DNA of 64,000 nucleotides from Marchantia polymorpha subsp. ruderalis (lineage: Eukaryota > Streptophyta > Marchantiopsida > Marchantiales > Marchantiaceae). A program made the position numbers and the translations under genes. Below, piece after piece: positions 37,527 through 53,000 of the stretch (position 1 is its first letter; each line of letters opens with the position of its first letter). Under the pieces are notes generated by a model, which was given only the letters and a program-made list of their open reading frames with translations, made no database searches and was not told the DNA's origin. The stretch spans positions 12,536,501 to 12,600,500 of the forward strand of contig AP031351.1 of NCBI GenBank assembly GCA_037833965.1, written 5' to 3'.

Positions 37527-40500
37527 AAATTCCTATCACATCCGAACAATCATGTCTGTCAGTGTAGCTCAACCTGGTTTGCACTCAACAGCTAGAGACA
37601 TGGCCACACAGATCGTAGATACCAACTCCTCGCAGGAACAACACGGTGTGAACATCGGTCAGCTTCGAGGATGGCAAAGCAGATAGAAACGGTAGATCTG
37701 CCTCCACATTTGGTGGAACGAATTACGGGGCATGCTAACGTTGGGTGTTACGCATGCAGAACGTCGCATACACAGGACGTGATTAACCACAAAATATGAC
37801 GGTCGGCCCCTGCCTGCTGTGCATTTAACTCTATCCTGGCCACCTAAACCTTACTTCTCCGGCTTCGCTTCACCCCGTTCGCCTTGTAATCCTCCTGGAA
37901 ACAAGAGAGAGAGAGAGAGAGAGCGAGAGAGCAGCCGATGAAGTAAGCATCAAATCAAATTACCCTTCGTTCCTAGTCTGTTTTCTGAAGCGGAATCCCA
38001 CACGCCGACGTTGCGCGCTATACCTGCTACTCAGGTACTTCTTCCACAACCCCTAACCGAGTTATGAGATACCGAGACAATGCTCTCTCTCTCTCTCTAC
38101 TTTCATTCATCGATGAAAGAATCGATCCTTGCAGAATCAGTCCTTGTAAACGCCAGCTGCTGTTAGCGACTCTTTGCCCCGGCGCAAGACCACTTCTCTT
38201 CCCTGTCTGTCAAAACCTTCTTCGCTACTGCGCGGCACAGCTCATTTCCCTCCTCCCCTCTTCTCGCTCTTCTCGTCTCTCCACTACTCTGTTTTCATCG
38301 CCCGCCCCTGCGCCAGACAGGCAGTCCAATGCACTGAGCCGCACTGCATTCATTCCTTCTTCTCTTACTCCATGCTCGTCTACTCCCTGCGTCACCAATC
38401 AACTGATTTGTTCGACAATTCCATGGCCCGCGGCCGCTATCGGGCCTGGCTGTCCTTAATGGCGACCCAGCAGCTGGCCTCCATCCAGACGCACCTTCCT
38501 CCCCGTCTCTCGCACACTCATCTCAGTCGCTCTGCGCTGCCCTGCCCTGCCCTGAAACCTCGTCCCGTTGCTGCATCTCGCTCGTTTCGTGTTCACCGTC
38601 CTCCCTTTTTCTCCGGCGCGGGTGGTCCGGGCTGGGCTACGTCGGCTGTCGCGTCCGTACGCTCACCCGGACCAGCTCAACCTGACCCGCCTCGCTACAA
38701 GAACATTTTCCACCGCTACAGCAGTTTGTCCCATCGTTTCTCCGCAGCCGCGTTGTACAGTATTCCTTGGCTTGGAACATACGCACCCGATCCAGACTCC
38801 GCATTTCTTTAATTCCACGGTCCCACGGCGGTACGAGACCTCCATACACTTTATTAGGACTTTCTCGACAGTCCTCTCTGTCCAACTCGTCGAGACCTCG
38901 AGCTGCTGTTGCCTCTTCTTCGTCATTTCTGTTGGACTCTCGTGAGTCAAGCTCTTCGGCCACTGTGGGGCGACCCGCCTCAGCTTGCACATTTCGTAAA
39001 CTCCCTCATGCTGAACAGCACGTCCATACGCTACGTACGGCTGCCCCCTCTTTCCTTTGTGAGTTCTCTGTCATCTTTTCTTTTCTTCCCTCTCGTTTCT
39101 CTCGTTTCCCCGGGCTTCGGCTATTTGAGCCTCGGGGGAGCAAGTCTTCGCCTTATGATACGATATACCAGCTACGTGCTTCATCGGCTCCTGTCGAGCG
39201 TTATGCCTCGTCACCTCCTGTGATATACGCCCCTTTCCAGATTTGTCAGATCAGGACACAGACTGAAGGCTCCGGAAGTGTGTCCAATGTCCATGTGAAT
39301 CTGAGCATCTCCACAGGCGCCTTGCGGACGGACTCTTTCTTGTCTGCGAGATAAACCCATGTTTAACTCCGTGTGTGTGGACTCCTGTCTGTGACCAAGT
39401 CAATACAGTCCAGTACGACTGTAGATTCTCTAAAGGAGATCTGGACAACTTATCATGCTACAAAGTCATCGTCCTACGTTTTCTTTCTTATTAAAAGTCG
39501 AACAAACAAACAAAAGAGAGATACATAGATACTAAGTAACTTCAAAAAAATGAAACTGGAGAAAATCGATCGGAATACGTAAGAAGGCTCTCGCTTCGCC
39601 TGCCCTCCTGGTACGTAGAAGACACACGTGATGTTTATCGTTTAAGACAAGCGAAATGATAACCTGTTCGGGGTCGATGAGCTTGTTGTAAATGCAGCTA
39701 TATCTTCTACAATAGCAACCAACAGCTGCACGATTCATGGCAGTGACGCCAAATAAATCTATTTCACTTGAGAACCATAAAGTCAAGTCAAGCCTCGCCT
39801 CCTCTCGCGTCTCGTCTCTTGCACTTTCAAAGTGATTCATCCAATCCAAATTTAGAGATCACGAGTCTTCCACATTCTTCGCTGGTCCATCATCTTCAAC
39901 AGTCCCCTAACCTTGAATGCGCTAGATGCGACCATGGCACACTAGCACACTGAATGTAGGTGTGTGGTCCCAAGGTTGCAAGAGTCGTCGAGAGAGAGAG
40001 ACGAAAATATTGTCAACATGTCTGAAATATGGGCCTTTGTAGGTGAAAGATGGCGTACACTAAGATAATCTCTCAAAGGTCCCATTAATGAGACAAAAGG
40101 CGAAGAAATCACTCTCTGTACTTTATACTTAGAATCGCATTCCATGTGTATGCCAAAAAACTTGCTACTTGACTACGGTTTGTAAAGTGCAGTCATTCGT
40201 GCCCTGTTACGGAATGGATGAACAGAAAATCACCTTCATCCAGAAGCAAGCCACGTATATAATCAAGTGATTTTGAATTCCAGGAAACAACTTTTAATCT
40301 CGAGACCACTATATTGCATCGTCCGCTGACCGATAAGAGCGCACACACACACACACGATACATTACTTAAATGTGTAAAGCTGATGCGACCATAACGTAA
40401 GGTCAGGCAAAGCAGCTCGAGGAGTCAAAATATGTCAAACTTGGAAATTATCCCAGTGTCAAGAACGAACGTTAAACAACAATCACTACAACCAAGCGAA

Positions 40501-43400
40501 CCGCTGTCTGATCCGCACTGCTGTGCTCTGCTCTGTCAATAATGGACGTTCATTAGTTCCCACATGCCCTCTCACCCACTAGCTCCAACAGAACAGCTGG
40601 AATACAAGGACCAAACTTCACCAAAGCAGCCTCTTCGCTGTACGCTGCTCATTCCTCCTTTTTCTCCTTTCCTTCGTAGGAGAGTGACTCACTACTACTA
40701 CTACTACTCCTGCTGCTTCTGCCGCCGCTGCGGTCAGTCGAGCAGAAACAGTAACAATAATTAAATATAAAACCAAAAGAAGAGAAAAGCTTGAGTCTTG
40801 AAGGGACGAAGAGAGGAAAGTTGTGGCTTTTAGGTTTCAGTTATACTGTGGCGGAGGGGACAGCAAAAAGTCTATGTGCACATTCTACCTCGTTGACAAC
40901 GGCGACCTCCGAACACCACACCGCACCAAACCATAACAGCAACAGCAACCCTACAGGACAGTACTGTGGAGGTGAGTGCTTGATTCTTCCCAAATCTTTC
41001 TTTCTTTCTTTCTTTCTTGCAGCTTGATTACTTGTCATGCACTCATATGACCGCTTTAAGATAGACAGCATCCGACCTCGCGGAAAAGCCTTCTCTCAAC
41101 TTGCTTTGCCCCTTTCTTCTCCCATGCACAAAGGAGCGAGAGAAGGATTTATGTTGTCCCACCACCGCCACCACCTGGAAGACATTCCACACATCAAGAT
41201 CATATGTCGTTGTTGACCGGTTGCTGTAGATGGCCGATGTTGTTGTTGCTGTTGTTGTTGCTGCTGCCGCAAAATGTCATCGATCCCTCCTCTTTGTCCG
41301 CTCTCCGAGAACGTAGTCATAGGGCGGGCACCAGACGCTGGTGCCTATCACATACATGCACACGAGGCCCTTTATTAATTAATCCATACTTTCCCCGAAC
41401 CTTGCACCTCGTCGCCCGACGCTAACCAAACCTCGGAAGCAATAAAATCGACCTTTTGCTCAAATCTCCGCCGAGGCCTGAGCGTCGCCCGCCACTTTCT
41501 TGTCGTTTGAATAGGCGCAGCAGGCTACGCCCTCGGCCCTTTCTCATGCTGCGTGCCGGTCATCATGACGGAAAGCCTAAATCCAGAGCCTTGCTCCTTC
41601 CTTCGGCATTCGAGCCCGCCGTGTTCTTGTACGGAGCGCCTTTCACACGAGTTTCGGAGAGCACTGTTCGAGACGGCGTATACCAGACGATTCTCGTACC
41701 GCATACCGTATTCCGGTCCGCGCATACGTTTTACCATCTGACATTGGGGATTTTAATCCCGGAAAGGAGTGGTTCCATGCGCAGGAGCGGAGATCACTTT
41801 CGGCCAATGGTCTGCCTTTCGCTCTAGGGTTCTATGATTTCTGGCCCGAAGAAAGATTCTCGAGGAACGCCATCTTTTTCGGAACACATAATTCAGGCTC
41901 CACCGAATATTCTCGAGATTTTGGGCCGGAGGCCATGGAATTAGCGTTTCTGCCCATAATGCTGCAGGCTGAGGTAGGTACCAATGATGGCTAATCCATC
42001 CGGCTCCATCGACGTTGGATGATTGCCCCGCTCCCTTCTTTCTCTGAACTATTCATCGATCGAGTGGTTTCACTGCACAGCCCTCAGACAGCATCTCGGC
42101 TCGGGGAATAATCGCCGGATCATCGCCATGTCTGGATTTAACAGAGAATTTAACGTGCTAATGCGGACTGAGGCCGGCCGGGCTCATGTAACATTCCCGC
42201 CCCTGACTATACGATACAGAGATTTCGAAGCTTCTCATGGTATCGCGGCCGTCCATCCGTTGACCTCGGGGCTCGTACGGTATGATCTCTGGCCTCGGGC
42301 TGTTGAATTTGTTTGTACTGTATCATGATTCATTAGAAGTGCATCGGGCGGTCGACGACTCGCGCTCTCCTTCCCCGCAAGGGGCGAAGGAAAATCGGGG
42401 CATATACCTTGGCCGACACGACTCGGGAGACATCTTCGTCCATTTGTTAGAACTTCAACTTCTGAGCTATTTTCTTTAAAGATGTCAACAGACCCAACGC
42501 CCAGACATGCTCGTCTAGGTCAACTGGTACTTATAACGTTGTCAGCTGACCATAAATATAAATATATATATACAATGCGGCCCGGGCTCCACTAATTCAT
42601 GCCGAGGTGGACAAGCACGGGCAGATCTGGAAGCATGGATGAGGTGGGAAGCTGTTGAGCTGGACCAATTATGCGCATGTTTGGATGGGCGCTCCTTTCA
42701 GAAACCATCGACACTCAATTTAAATCCGCTACCGCAGGCACGTCGCGCCAGTGCCTAATGGCGTCTTACTCGCATCTTCTCACTAATTACACATTTTAAG
42801 TGCGACTGATTAGTTGGATCTGATTCTCGGAACGCTGCACCGTACATACTGCCGAGGTCAATGAGAAAGAAGGGACGTCCTGACGCGAGTGTTGTTCTGA
42901 TTATAGGATTTATCTTGTTTTGACATTTCGGTGTACAGACCTGCAAACAACAGCAACAATTTTTTTTTCCTGCATTTCCTTCTTCTGAGCTCTCGTGCAA
43001 AAGTCTTTCATTCCATTGCTTGCCTACACAAGTCCGCTTATAATGTTCGACTTTCTACCACAGAGACTCGTCTGGCCAAAAACCTACAGCATGAAGATAT
43101 GGCCGCAACAGAATCACGCGTCCAAAGAGCGAAAAAAATAAAGAGTATATAATTCTGTGAGTGACTTGACACGTAAGTTCCCTCATGTACTGTAGAGTGA
43201 TGGAAACTAACAATAAACCCGTAGCAAGGAGTGAAGTAATAAATACAACGTGATTCATAATTATGATAATTAAGGTGATGATGAAACACTTGCAAAGTAG
43301 TAACAATAGATAATACAGTAGAGACCAAACCAAAATACAGCAATACCAAAGCAGTCATGCAATTGCAGTAAATATCATATGCGCAGTTATTAGACATAAT
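37526..43400. other. 5.9-kb stretch without a supportable gene
   Basis: GC-moderate DNA with many short microsatellites: GA near 37905-37932, CT near 38084-38098, AC near 40343-40356, CTA near 40694-40711, CTTT near 40997-41018, and TTG/CTG near 41238-41266. Between 38.1 and 39.3 kb the plus strand is strongly pyrimidine-rich. Open frames here reflect that bias and differ in all frames. The part beyond the OCTOPUS-like start should include its promoter. I see no conserved protein motif or RNA gene. Confidence 0.5.
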
Positions 43401-44738
43401 GAAACAAATATGTAAATGAAAGATGAATCTGACTAAAACCTGGAAGTTAATCTTACTTTATATTGCTTAAATGACAGCAAATAGACACCAATATGTAGTC
43501 CTTCATATTTGAGAAAGAAAGACATAATTAAAAATATTTTTACAAACAGAATTTAATTTTAAAAAATTTAAAATTATAGGGTAAAAAAAATTAATTGAAA
43601 TTCATCAACATGTGTATCATTATAAAAAGAAAAAGAACCTAGAGCCAAAGTGCTGAGGAATATATGTTTTTCGTGACAAGATGAGAATTTTGTAAACCCA
43701 TCATGAGAATAAGAAAATAATATCAAAAAATAGAATTTCAAAATAAATTTTTTATTAATTACATTAATGCAAACTCAATGTTTATGATTGAGTTTAAACC
43801 AAATTGATAAACAGAGATTTTTTTTGACAAAGGAACTTTGTTCATTTGATTTTTTTTATCAATAAAAAACATCAAACATTCAATTAGAGCTTGATTAGAT
43901 TTGCAAAATTATCTTAAAAAATAATGAAATATTAAGGAATTTTTTTCTTAAACACATCTCTTTTAAGAAGAATTTTATAAAAGAATAATTATTGAAGTAT
44001 GAAAGATTATTTTTTAATCTATTATTTTTCTAAATAGTGTACACTAATTTATACATCACTTTTAAAAAAATTCAAAGTTTAAATCCTATAATAATAAAAT
44101 AAACTGATTCTCTTAATGACATTATATAACAAACTTATTCATCATTAAATGCGAATGATAAACATTCAGAAAGTAAAATCCAAGATTGTTTACTTTATGA
44201 ATATTTACATTTTTTACACTCCAACAAATGTATTTGATACTTGTGTTTTTTAAGACTTCATGAGTTATGAACTAGTAAATTAAATATTCTTTTATCTATA
44301 ACATCTGATCATGCTATTTACAATCATAGGTAGATTTTTGCATCATACTTCAAAGTCATAAATCTTTAATGTTCATTAAAAATCATGAAAATATTGCATA
44401 GTTTTATAGTTTAAGATCGTGATATAAATCGTTAAATCGTTAAATATAAATAAACACTTAGTTTATGGTTGGTTTTTAAAAATAATTATATTATATTGAC
44501 AGAATTTGTCTAAAAAATAAAATTAATACAAAAAATATATGAAATCAAGCTCAATAAATTTTGCCAATTCTTTTTAAAGCATATATTTTAGATTTTGAAA
44601 CAGAAATGTCAGGTTAAGAAGAAGTAGTTCAAAACGAGGCATTGAGCTACTTTAGATCATAGTTTTCATGTTTTAAAATATATCTTTTACTAAGTAGAAA
44701 ACTATCATAAATGTTTTGAAGAAGTTTCTTAAATGATA

Positions 44739-44774
<36 letters not shown>

Positions 44775-46335
44775 AATTTTGAATTAAAGTAGATGTATAG
44801 AAAAAAATTTAGACTTCTTATTTGGTGATATGATATATGTTATTAAATATCAAGATTTTTAGTTCATTTCACAAGTGAATCAATTTTTAAAATATTTTTA
44901 AAGATTTGATCCTCTTCAAATTCATTAAAAAATCAAGTTAAATATTTTATTTCTTATTGAAATTTAATTTGTCCAACTGATTTCAAAAATCAATTTGGAT
45001 TTCATAAAAACTGGGTACATAATAACATATGATTTTTAATTACAATATTCATTAAGTGTTTAATGGCATTTAAATTTCAATCTTGATTGATTTATTTTAT
45101 GATGACTAAGTCAATTATCTACTTATAAGATCTTATTGTAATATGTATATAATAAATTTTTTTAAAAATTTTTGAGCTACATACAGACTCACTTTATTCA
45201 AAATGTAATGAATTTATTTAAATAACTTTTATAAATTAATTTGGTAATATTGAATATTTGAATCATATGCATCTCAATCTTATTAAAAACCTCTCAATCA
45301 TGTTACTTTTTCAAATTTTTATTTATAATCATTTTCTTGAACATCATCAATTTGATGTACTAAAAAATCTTTTGTTCATGTTTATACTGCTTAGTTGCCA
45401 TGTAATTTTGAAAATATTTGGTTTGAAAGATGTAAAAATATTAAAAGATGTTAAAAGATAATGGGAATTGAAATATTCTTTCACAAGATTATTTTGGATA
45501 TTACATCACATAATCTTAGAAAACTTGTCAAAAATCAAATTGTAGGTATTTTTGAGAATTATAATAGAAAATAAAAATTCATTAAAATTATAATAATTGA
45601 TTTAAAAGATCTCAATATCAATTAATATAAAATTTCAATGAAATCAAGTCAAAGATGAACGTTATGGAGTTGTTCAAACTAAAAGTCAATTAGGATTTTG
45701 GCAGGTATGTTGTCATTATCAAAAACTCGTTGCAATTGATCACACAAAAGCAGGTTTGTTGTTTGGAAAAACGGTTAATGCTATTATCCAACATCATCAA
45801 GAATGCTAAACTAGTTGAAATTATATATCATTTGATTGGCAATTTGTCATTTACATGCTTGCTGTTTTATTACATTTCATTTTGAGTATGCTATGCAAGT
45901 TGTTTGTTTGGACAATTTTGTTGATACTAATTGTTCAACACATCAAGTATTATAGTTGTTCAATATGCAAATTTGAGTATGTGTTGATGATGTGTTAATA
46001 AATTTGCATAAACTACTTGTGCGGATTTGAAATCATTATATTGCAATGAATTACGTGGAGTTGATCATCATGCTATTGAACATGCTTTGACGAATCTGGA
46101 TTGACAAAATCATCTCTATCAGCTCTGATGAAAAAAATAAAATGATAAAACAAATAGAAAGAGTTGTCATAAAATTGATGAGGATGTGTTCAAACAAAGT
46201 TTTGTGCATTTGATGCCCTACTCATCAATTAATTTTCTTGTCAAACAAGCAATCAATGACATTGAAGGTAACAAGTTTTTCAAAAGAACTCATGCGTTTT
46301 TTTCTTGCGGACACAAGCTAATTTGATCAACAACA
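43401..46335. other. AT-rich island, left part; anonymous repeat DNA
   Basis: Composition becomes very AT-rich from about 43.4 kb, with an (AT)n run at about 44743-44771. No gene is seen. Stretches around 45.6-46.3 kb look like decayed element sequence but match no family I can name. Confidence 0.55.
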
Positions 46336-46717
46336 TGAGACGATCAAAATAATCTAAAGTGTATTCATCTTTATTTAGTTAATCCTAAAGTAAAGGTTAT
46401 TCAAAATAAAATTATAGTTTTTATAAAGCACTATTCATAATTATCACGTCAACGATACTTGTGCTTGTTAGATTAGGATTGAATATGTTAATTAATATGT
46501 AAGTTGAGAGCGATACATTAGTAATTCGTATGCATATTACATATATATTCTATATCATCAATCCATTAGAAATGAAATAGATGATAAAGATAAGATTTTA
46601 TTTATTTGTAATTGTTAGTAAAGTTATATAAGGAGAAAAAAAACCATCGTTGATATCTCTCATCTTCAAAGATGTGTTCTATCTTCAACTGAGCTCCTCT
46701 CTAGATCGTTAATGTTA
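46336..46717 (+). repeat. Left LTR of the gypsy fossil
   Basis: This aligns with 56318-56720. Shared blocks include TGAGACGA at the start, CATTCATAATT, GTGCTT, CATCAATC, ATATAAG, CCATCGTTGATA and CTCTCATCTT. Ends are approximate. Confidence 0.75.
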
Positions 46718-49700
46718 TAATGATATCATAGCTACTTTGTTTTTTCCTTGGGCATAAATAATCTCCCATGTAATAGCAAGAGTGTGATGATAGCATTTAT
46801 TTTTTCAGAGTGTAAAATGGAAGGTAGAGATCATTGATTTGCATGTAAAAAGAATAAACTTGTGATTTGCAAAGATGAATGTGTCTGAAAGATTTTCAAT
46901 ATCGCAATGACCAATGCCCAAACTCTTTGATATTCATCTTTGTTTTGTAAAGAAATATCAGTTTTGAATGTACATTATGATTTATTGAATGGAAAGTTTA
47001 TGACTAGAGTGATGGAATCAAGAATGACTTTGATATTATCGATTGTTAGGCATAGAATCATGAAATTGTATCATATACATTTTATACTAAATTTTTTATG
47101 GATTTGAATCATGAATCATCCGCCTCGATTTGATTCAATACATATGTCAAAATTAGAAGAATAAGTTGTCAGAAGAGATTGTATAGAGTTTTTATTGTGA
47201 AAAAATATGATGAAAATTATTATAGAGTTGTCATGGAATCACTTCTATATTTTGTGACTCTTTTGATCAAAGATTGGATACTTACATATTTATCTTGTAT
47301 AGTAGTGAGTAAGAGTAAGCATAGAAACATCACTTGACATGGATGAAGTACTAATTGCTATCATGGCTGAGATGAAAGAGTTGAAATAGCAATAGTAGAG
47401 TGACATACAAAGAGCAAGGCATGGAATATACACTTTTTTGCGTTGAAGAGTGACAAAGTGGAAAGAAAAGAAGCTGGAGAGATGGATGTCAAAACTTCAA
47501 TTCTAATAACTTAATTTCAACAAGAATCAAATTCTATGGATGATGTAGAGGCAAATAGGAGACAAATTCAAGAGATTGAAGATCAAACCAAACTCTAGCT
47601 TTGAATGAAAAAGTTATGTAAAATGGAATAGAAGTAGAGCAATGAAAGTTTTAGAGTATTGAATCATGAAGATGAATATACATTTGTACTATTTCATGTT
47701 TGTGATTTTATTGCAGAAATGTTTATGAGGTATTTTCTCATGAATAAAGCACTCACATGGTACACAACATGGAAATAAATTTGATCCAAACAATATGCTT
47801 CAATTCCGTGGAGTGGAATGCAAAAGTAACTTCTACAAAATTTTCAAGTTGTTGATTCTCTTTAAGTAGCAAGAATGAAGTTGTGAAACTTGAAGAAAAA
47901 GATATGAATGAATTGATTTAAGGATTTTTTGATCTTCACGTATCCATCATGGATACGAGTGAAGCAGAATCCTTAAATATGTTCAAAAAAGTTTGAAAAT
48001 TCAAGTACAAAAAGAAGTGATGACAAATAATCCATTCACAATGAATGAAGTAATTGTAATTGCTCAATAATTTTTAGATGCTTATCAAATCACATATGAT
48101 GAATTATTAAGCAATGTTCAACTAACTCTACATCAATAAATTTGGATAATCTTTTACGTAAAGAAGGTTATGCATCAACACAAGAACTATCATCAAGATG
48201 TGAAGTTGAGCATTGATGACACTTGATTCCAAATTTGCAAGAAAGATATGCAAATAATCAAATAACTTAAAAAAAGTGGGAGTTCGTGATACTTGTCAAT
48301 GTTTTGCATGCAACAAGATGGATAACATTGCCAAGTTCTCTCTAACTTGACTAATATCACAAGAAAGATGTATAATGCAGCAACAACATTTCAATAACAT
48401 GGGGTACGCATGATAAAAAAAAGCTAATTTTTTTTTTTTAAAGTAAAGACTACAAGTAAACTTACCTTGCGGCTTTACTAAACATACAAATGAAAAAAAT
48501 GTGAGATTGACAGAAGACAACGGTTGAAAAGAAGCAAAGAATAAGCCCAACTAATTTTAATGGATGCTATATTGAAAGAACACAAGATACGAGTTTTGAA
48601 TGATACTAGAGCAATAGTAAACTTTGTGTCATAAAATGTTGCAATTTAATTAGATTCAATGTTGATGAAGTACGTGAGCGAGTAGGTTGAGCTGCGAAAT
48701 AATTAACCAAAGTGATAGAGATACTTTCAAAAAGTATAGAATTATTCATAGATAGATACAATGAGAAGATTGAATGAAGAGTAATTTTTTTAATTCAATA
48801 TGATATCATTTTAGTAATATCATGGATAGAACAATATAACTCGAGATAGATGGGAGAGAAAAAAGTAATAAAAAGTTGGTTGCTGAAGAAGTTATGGATT
48901 TAAATTAGATTTCAAAATAGTATTCCACTCCTTTTTGTGATGGAAAAAACATCATCTTTTAGAGATAATGTATACTTATAGTACTTATACAAGATACCGT
49001 TGGATCCAAAGACAAACTTTACATTTTTGAAGAATTTGAACCACATTTATATGAGGCATAAAGATGTCTTCAAGATGATACACTTGCAATATTATCACCA
49101 AAGAGTCATGTAAATCACAAGATTAAGGTTATACTTAGAAGTACACCAACTTGCAAAGGTACATATCATTTAGCTCTAAACAAATTGGAAGAATACAAAG
49201 TTCAATTGAAGAAGATGTTGAACAAAGGATTTATTCAACCAAGTGTCTTCACCCTATGTAATTCAAGTACTATTTATGACAAAGAAAAATGGAAGCATGC
49301 GGTTATGCACTGAATTTGGATTGAATCAAAAAACAATGGAAAACAAATATTTATTACCTTGTATGAATAACTTATTTGATCAACCTCAAGAAGCAAAATA
49401 CTTTATCAAATTGGATCTAAGTAACGGTTACAACTTGATTCAAATTATGAATGAAAATTTCCATAAGACCATTTTTTGTATTAGATATTGTCATTTTGAA
49501 TATCTACTAATGTCTTTTCTCACTAATGCATCTATTACATTCATGTGATTTATGAACTATATTCTTTGTTCTTATTTAGAAAGATATGTTATTTTTTGTA
49601 TAGATAATAATTTGGTATATAGCAAAATCTTGAGTGATCAAAAACATCATTTACAAGATCATTTTTTTTAAAAATAACTGGAGTTGGATTGTTCAAGTTT

Positions 49701-49860
49701 TGAGAGAAAATGAATTGTATGCAGACATGATTAAAATAGTCATTTGCATAAATTACCTTAATATGCTTAATCTGATATTCTTAAAAAATTAATTTATAAT
49801 AATTTAGTATCTAAAAAACGTTAATTTAGTCTTATGAAATTTTTTTTAATCACAAATTTT

Positions 49861-50080
49861 CTACTAAGAATTTATCAATGCTTGAAATATTCTATGAAAA
49901 AAATTTGTTCATAGAACAAAACATAGTCAAAACAAAGATTGTTTTGATTTCATTACTAGTTCTAATTCAAGGTTTTCAAGACAAAATTTTTACTAAGCAT
50001 TTGTTAATGCTTAAACTATTTTATGTACAAAAACTGTTTTGTCTGCATAACTCCTTCTAATCCAAAGTTTGATAATCTTT
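49861..50080 (+). repeat. Diverged tandem duplication of about 110 bp
   Basis: The block CTAAGAATTTATCAATGCTT...ATTCTATG (from about 49863) recurs as CTAAGCATTTGTTAATGCTT...ATTTTATG (from about 49992). Each copy is followed by a TTTGT block and a TTCTAATTCAAGGTTT / TTCTAATCCAAAGTTT block. Confidence 0.7.
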
Positions 50081-53000
50081 TGAAAAATAAATCTTTCTTC
50101 AAACGCAAAATTGAAAAATAAAATTTTACCATACTAATTTATGAAAAAGCGTTGCAACTAAACCACAATATTCCATCAGATTAAAAAATTGAACAGCAAA
50201 TAAAGACCAACAATCATTGAAACTTGAATTGCTAGATCAAATTGACGCAAATTGACGACAATCTTAATCACTAGTTCACATCCATGAACATGGATTAGAG
50301 TTTTGTGCTCATCTGTTGTGAAATCGATCTGATCAGATGAATACAAATGCTTCAATCAAAAGTATGTCACCAAATGTTTCAAATAAAATCTATTGATAGC
50401 TTGATGAGCTCATGTGGTAAAATTGGAGAAATAGAACCAAATTAGTAATTGCGTTGTTGTTTCGATCTCGATAGCACAAATTTTATGGATCCGATAGCAA
50501 ACAGTGATGCAAACAAGAGAGATTGCTTTTAGTGTCTTTGTTGGGTAAGAATTCAACTGAAGAATCTAGATCAATGAAAAATTTTTGAACTTTGGAAAAA
50601 ATGACCGCGTACTGATCTGCTATGACGTGAATTGATAAATCAATATTTGCATATGATTCTGTGTTGAGCGGTTCAATCATTCCAATGTCGGAAATGAAAG
50701 TTGCGACAAGGTTATTCAAGACATTTTGTTGGTATAATAAAAGAGTGATTTAATCCTTGAATAGTACAAAAGAAGATAATTGTTTGAGTGGTGAAATGAT
50801 GAATAAAAAGAAGTGCAACCCATCAAAGTCAAGGTGGAGCGGAAGTTGAATGCTTTGAATCGATATGAACAAATAACTAAGTTTGATGGATTTTGAACCA
50901 AGTGATGACTTTTTCCGTTGAAAGTCAACTATTAACAACACAATGGCATGTTGTTTGCATTTCCGCGATCAAAATTTGCTGCAGTGTCAGGTAGGTAATA
51001 AATCCAATCATCACTGAAAAGAATCATTTCCTGATGAGATTGTTCATTACCTCCTCCATAACAAGATCTAGTTGATGCGCTTTGCATCAAATTCAAATTA
51101 AAAAAACAATCCTTGTGCATCAAGTTGCATCGGCAAGATGAGTAACAACCCTAGTAATCCATCCAATCATATTGCGAGCTTCGTCAATTGTCAAACTAAG
51201 AAGACAATTTGTTCAATTATGACAAAGTATTGTCAAAAACTTGCTCATCATTGTGAATAGATTTTCTCTTATGTGACGATCAAACATCAAAAGTGCGCAA
51301 TCATGCAAATTAACAATCAAATCATAGTTGCAAATGAAAATCTGGAAGCATATATCAAGAAATGAAGTGCTCAGATGTGTTGCCGAGTCGAGTGCTAATG
51401 AAAATGACTACAAACGTCAAAGATGATTTTCAATCTTCTGCAGATTGGCAGCGCAATTTATTCAAAGAAAGTTTTTGATTTTGTGACGAGAATAGACAAG
51501 TAAAACAAGATTGACCAAAACATCATATATATAACTGACAAGTTTGGATGGCATACAAACTTGATGTACCGCAAGACACATATTGCATAGCCAAGCGAAA
51601 CAACATTGTTTTTGTCTTGAAAATTATCACTAAGTAAAAACGTTATATATCAACATCCTTAGATTCAACAAAATGAAACAATGATAATGCATGTTTTTTG
51701 ATTTGATTGTTGCTTGTCGTCGTTGAACTAGTTGAGTATTATTTTTATCCATACCACAAAATAGATGTTCAATCTTTTCCTTCATCTTTTACATCACTTT
51801 TTCCTTATTCTTTGAAATTGAACATCATATTTTTGACAATGATATCAACAATATCTTGTTCAATTTCATATACAAGATCTCTTTCATATTTCAAAGAAGA
51901 CGAGAAATGGATTTTGAAAAAAAATTTAAATGCATTTGATCCATGCTCAAAAAATAAATTGCTATTTGAAGAAGCTTCTAAAGTTTGATACACATTTCAT
52001 AGTTAGTATGTTGGATACAAAGATGATGCGCAATATTGTCATAATGAACAAAAGATGACATCTTTTTTTTTGAATATGACTTTTACTTCCGATCAAATGT
52101 AATGCAAAAGCAACATTGCACATCCATCACTTTGAAAATTTTGAATCCTGAACCTTTTTTTGTCATTATAAAAATGACAAAAAAACACTACACGCTGTTA
52201 ACTTGGAATATTTGCTTCTACCTTGTAACATTTCAACAACTCAAAACAAAACAATTAAAATATATGGATTTCAAAAAAATAAAGACAAAAAAACAACCAT
52301 CAAAATTAAATAATAAAATAGTTAGAAAAAACATAAACTTCTTATTTCAAACCAGAAGGTACTTGACTGTACGAAATGTAAGTTTGGTGAAACTATCAGA
52401 CAGAGCGATGTGCATCTACTCTTCAATAATGATAATCATGATTATGCTATCTAAATCTACGAGAGAACCAAGTCATCGACTTTTATAGATCCTGTAGTAT
52501 TACTTCTGATCAATCAAAATTGTTCTCAAAAAGTCAACACTTCATGTCAATCAATCCCAACTTTTCTTGAAACTTGTTATGTGTAGGGATTTGAAGTAAA
52601 ATTGAAATACCATAATCAATCAATCAAAATGGCCATGGAGCACATCATGACATTTAGCAGTATTATAAAGGAGCAAGCAATATAGCAAACGGAAGCATGG
52701 GAAGATCATATCGAGTAATATAATTATGAAACCAAAATGCGGATAAGATCTTGAGCTGATTCTAATAACAACATAATAGTGCAGTACTTGGAGTGATAAG
52801 AATCAGCATTTTTGTAGCGTGTGTGCAAGATAAAATTATACCACAATTGACAATATATGGTACTTTGTCTTGCAGCTGTATGTAAGAATAAATTTCAAGG
52901 AAATTTCAAGTACATATGATTGCCACATGACTAGAATTTCAAATAGTACAACTACTAAAAAAATGAAAAAAAATCCGAATCACCAAGAGCTTCTTCTTAC

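Noticed and set aside
38064-39354. Several 100-200 codon plus-strand open frames
   Set aside because: Pyrimidine-rich DNA gives Ser/Leu/Pro-rich translations in every frame; no splice-consistent protein emerged.
41456-42480. Possible exons in the gene-free 37.5-43.4 kb stretch
   Set aside because: No conserved motif and no consistent frame across donor/acceptor-like sites.
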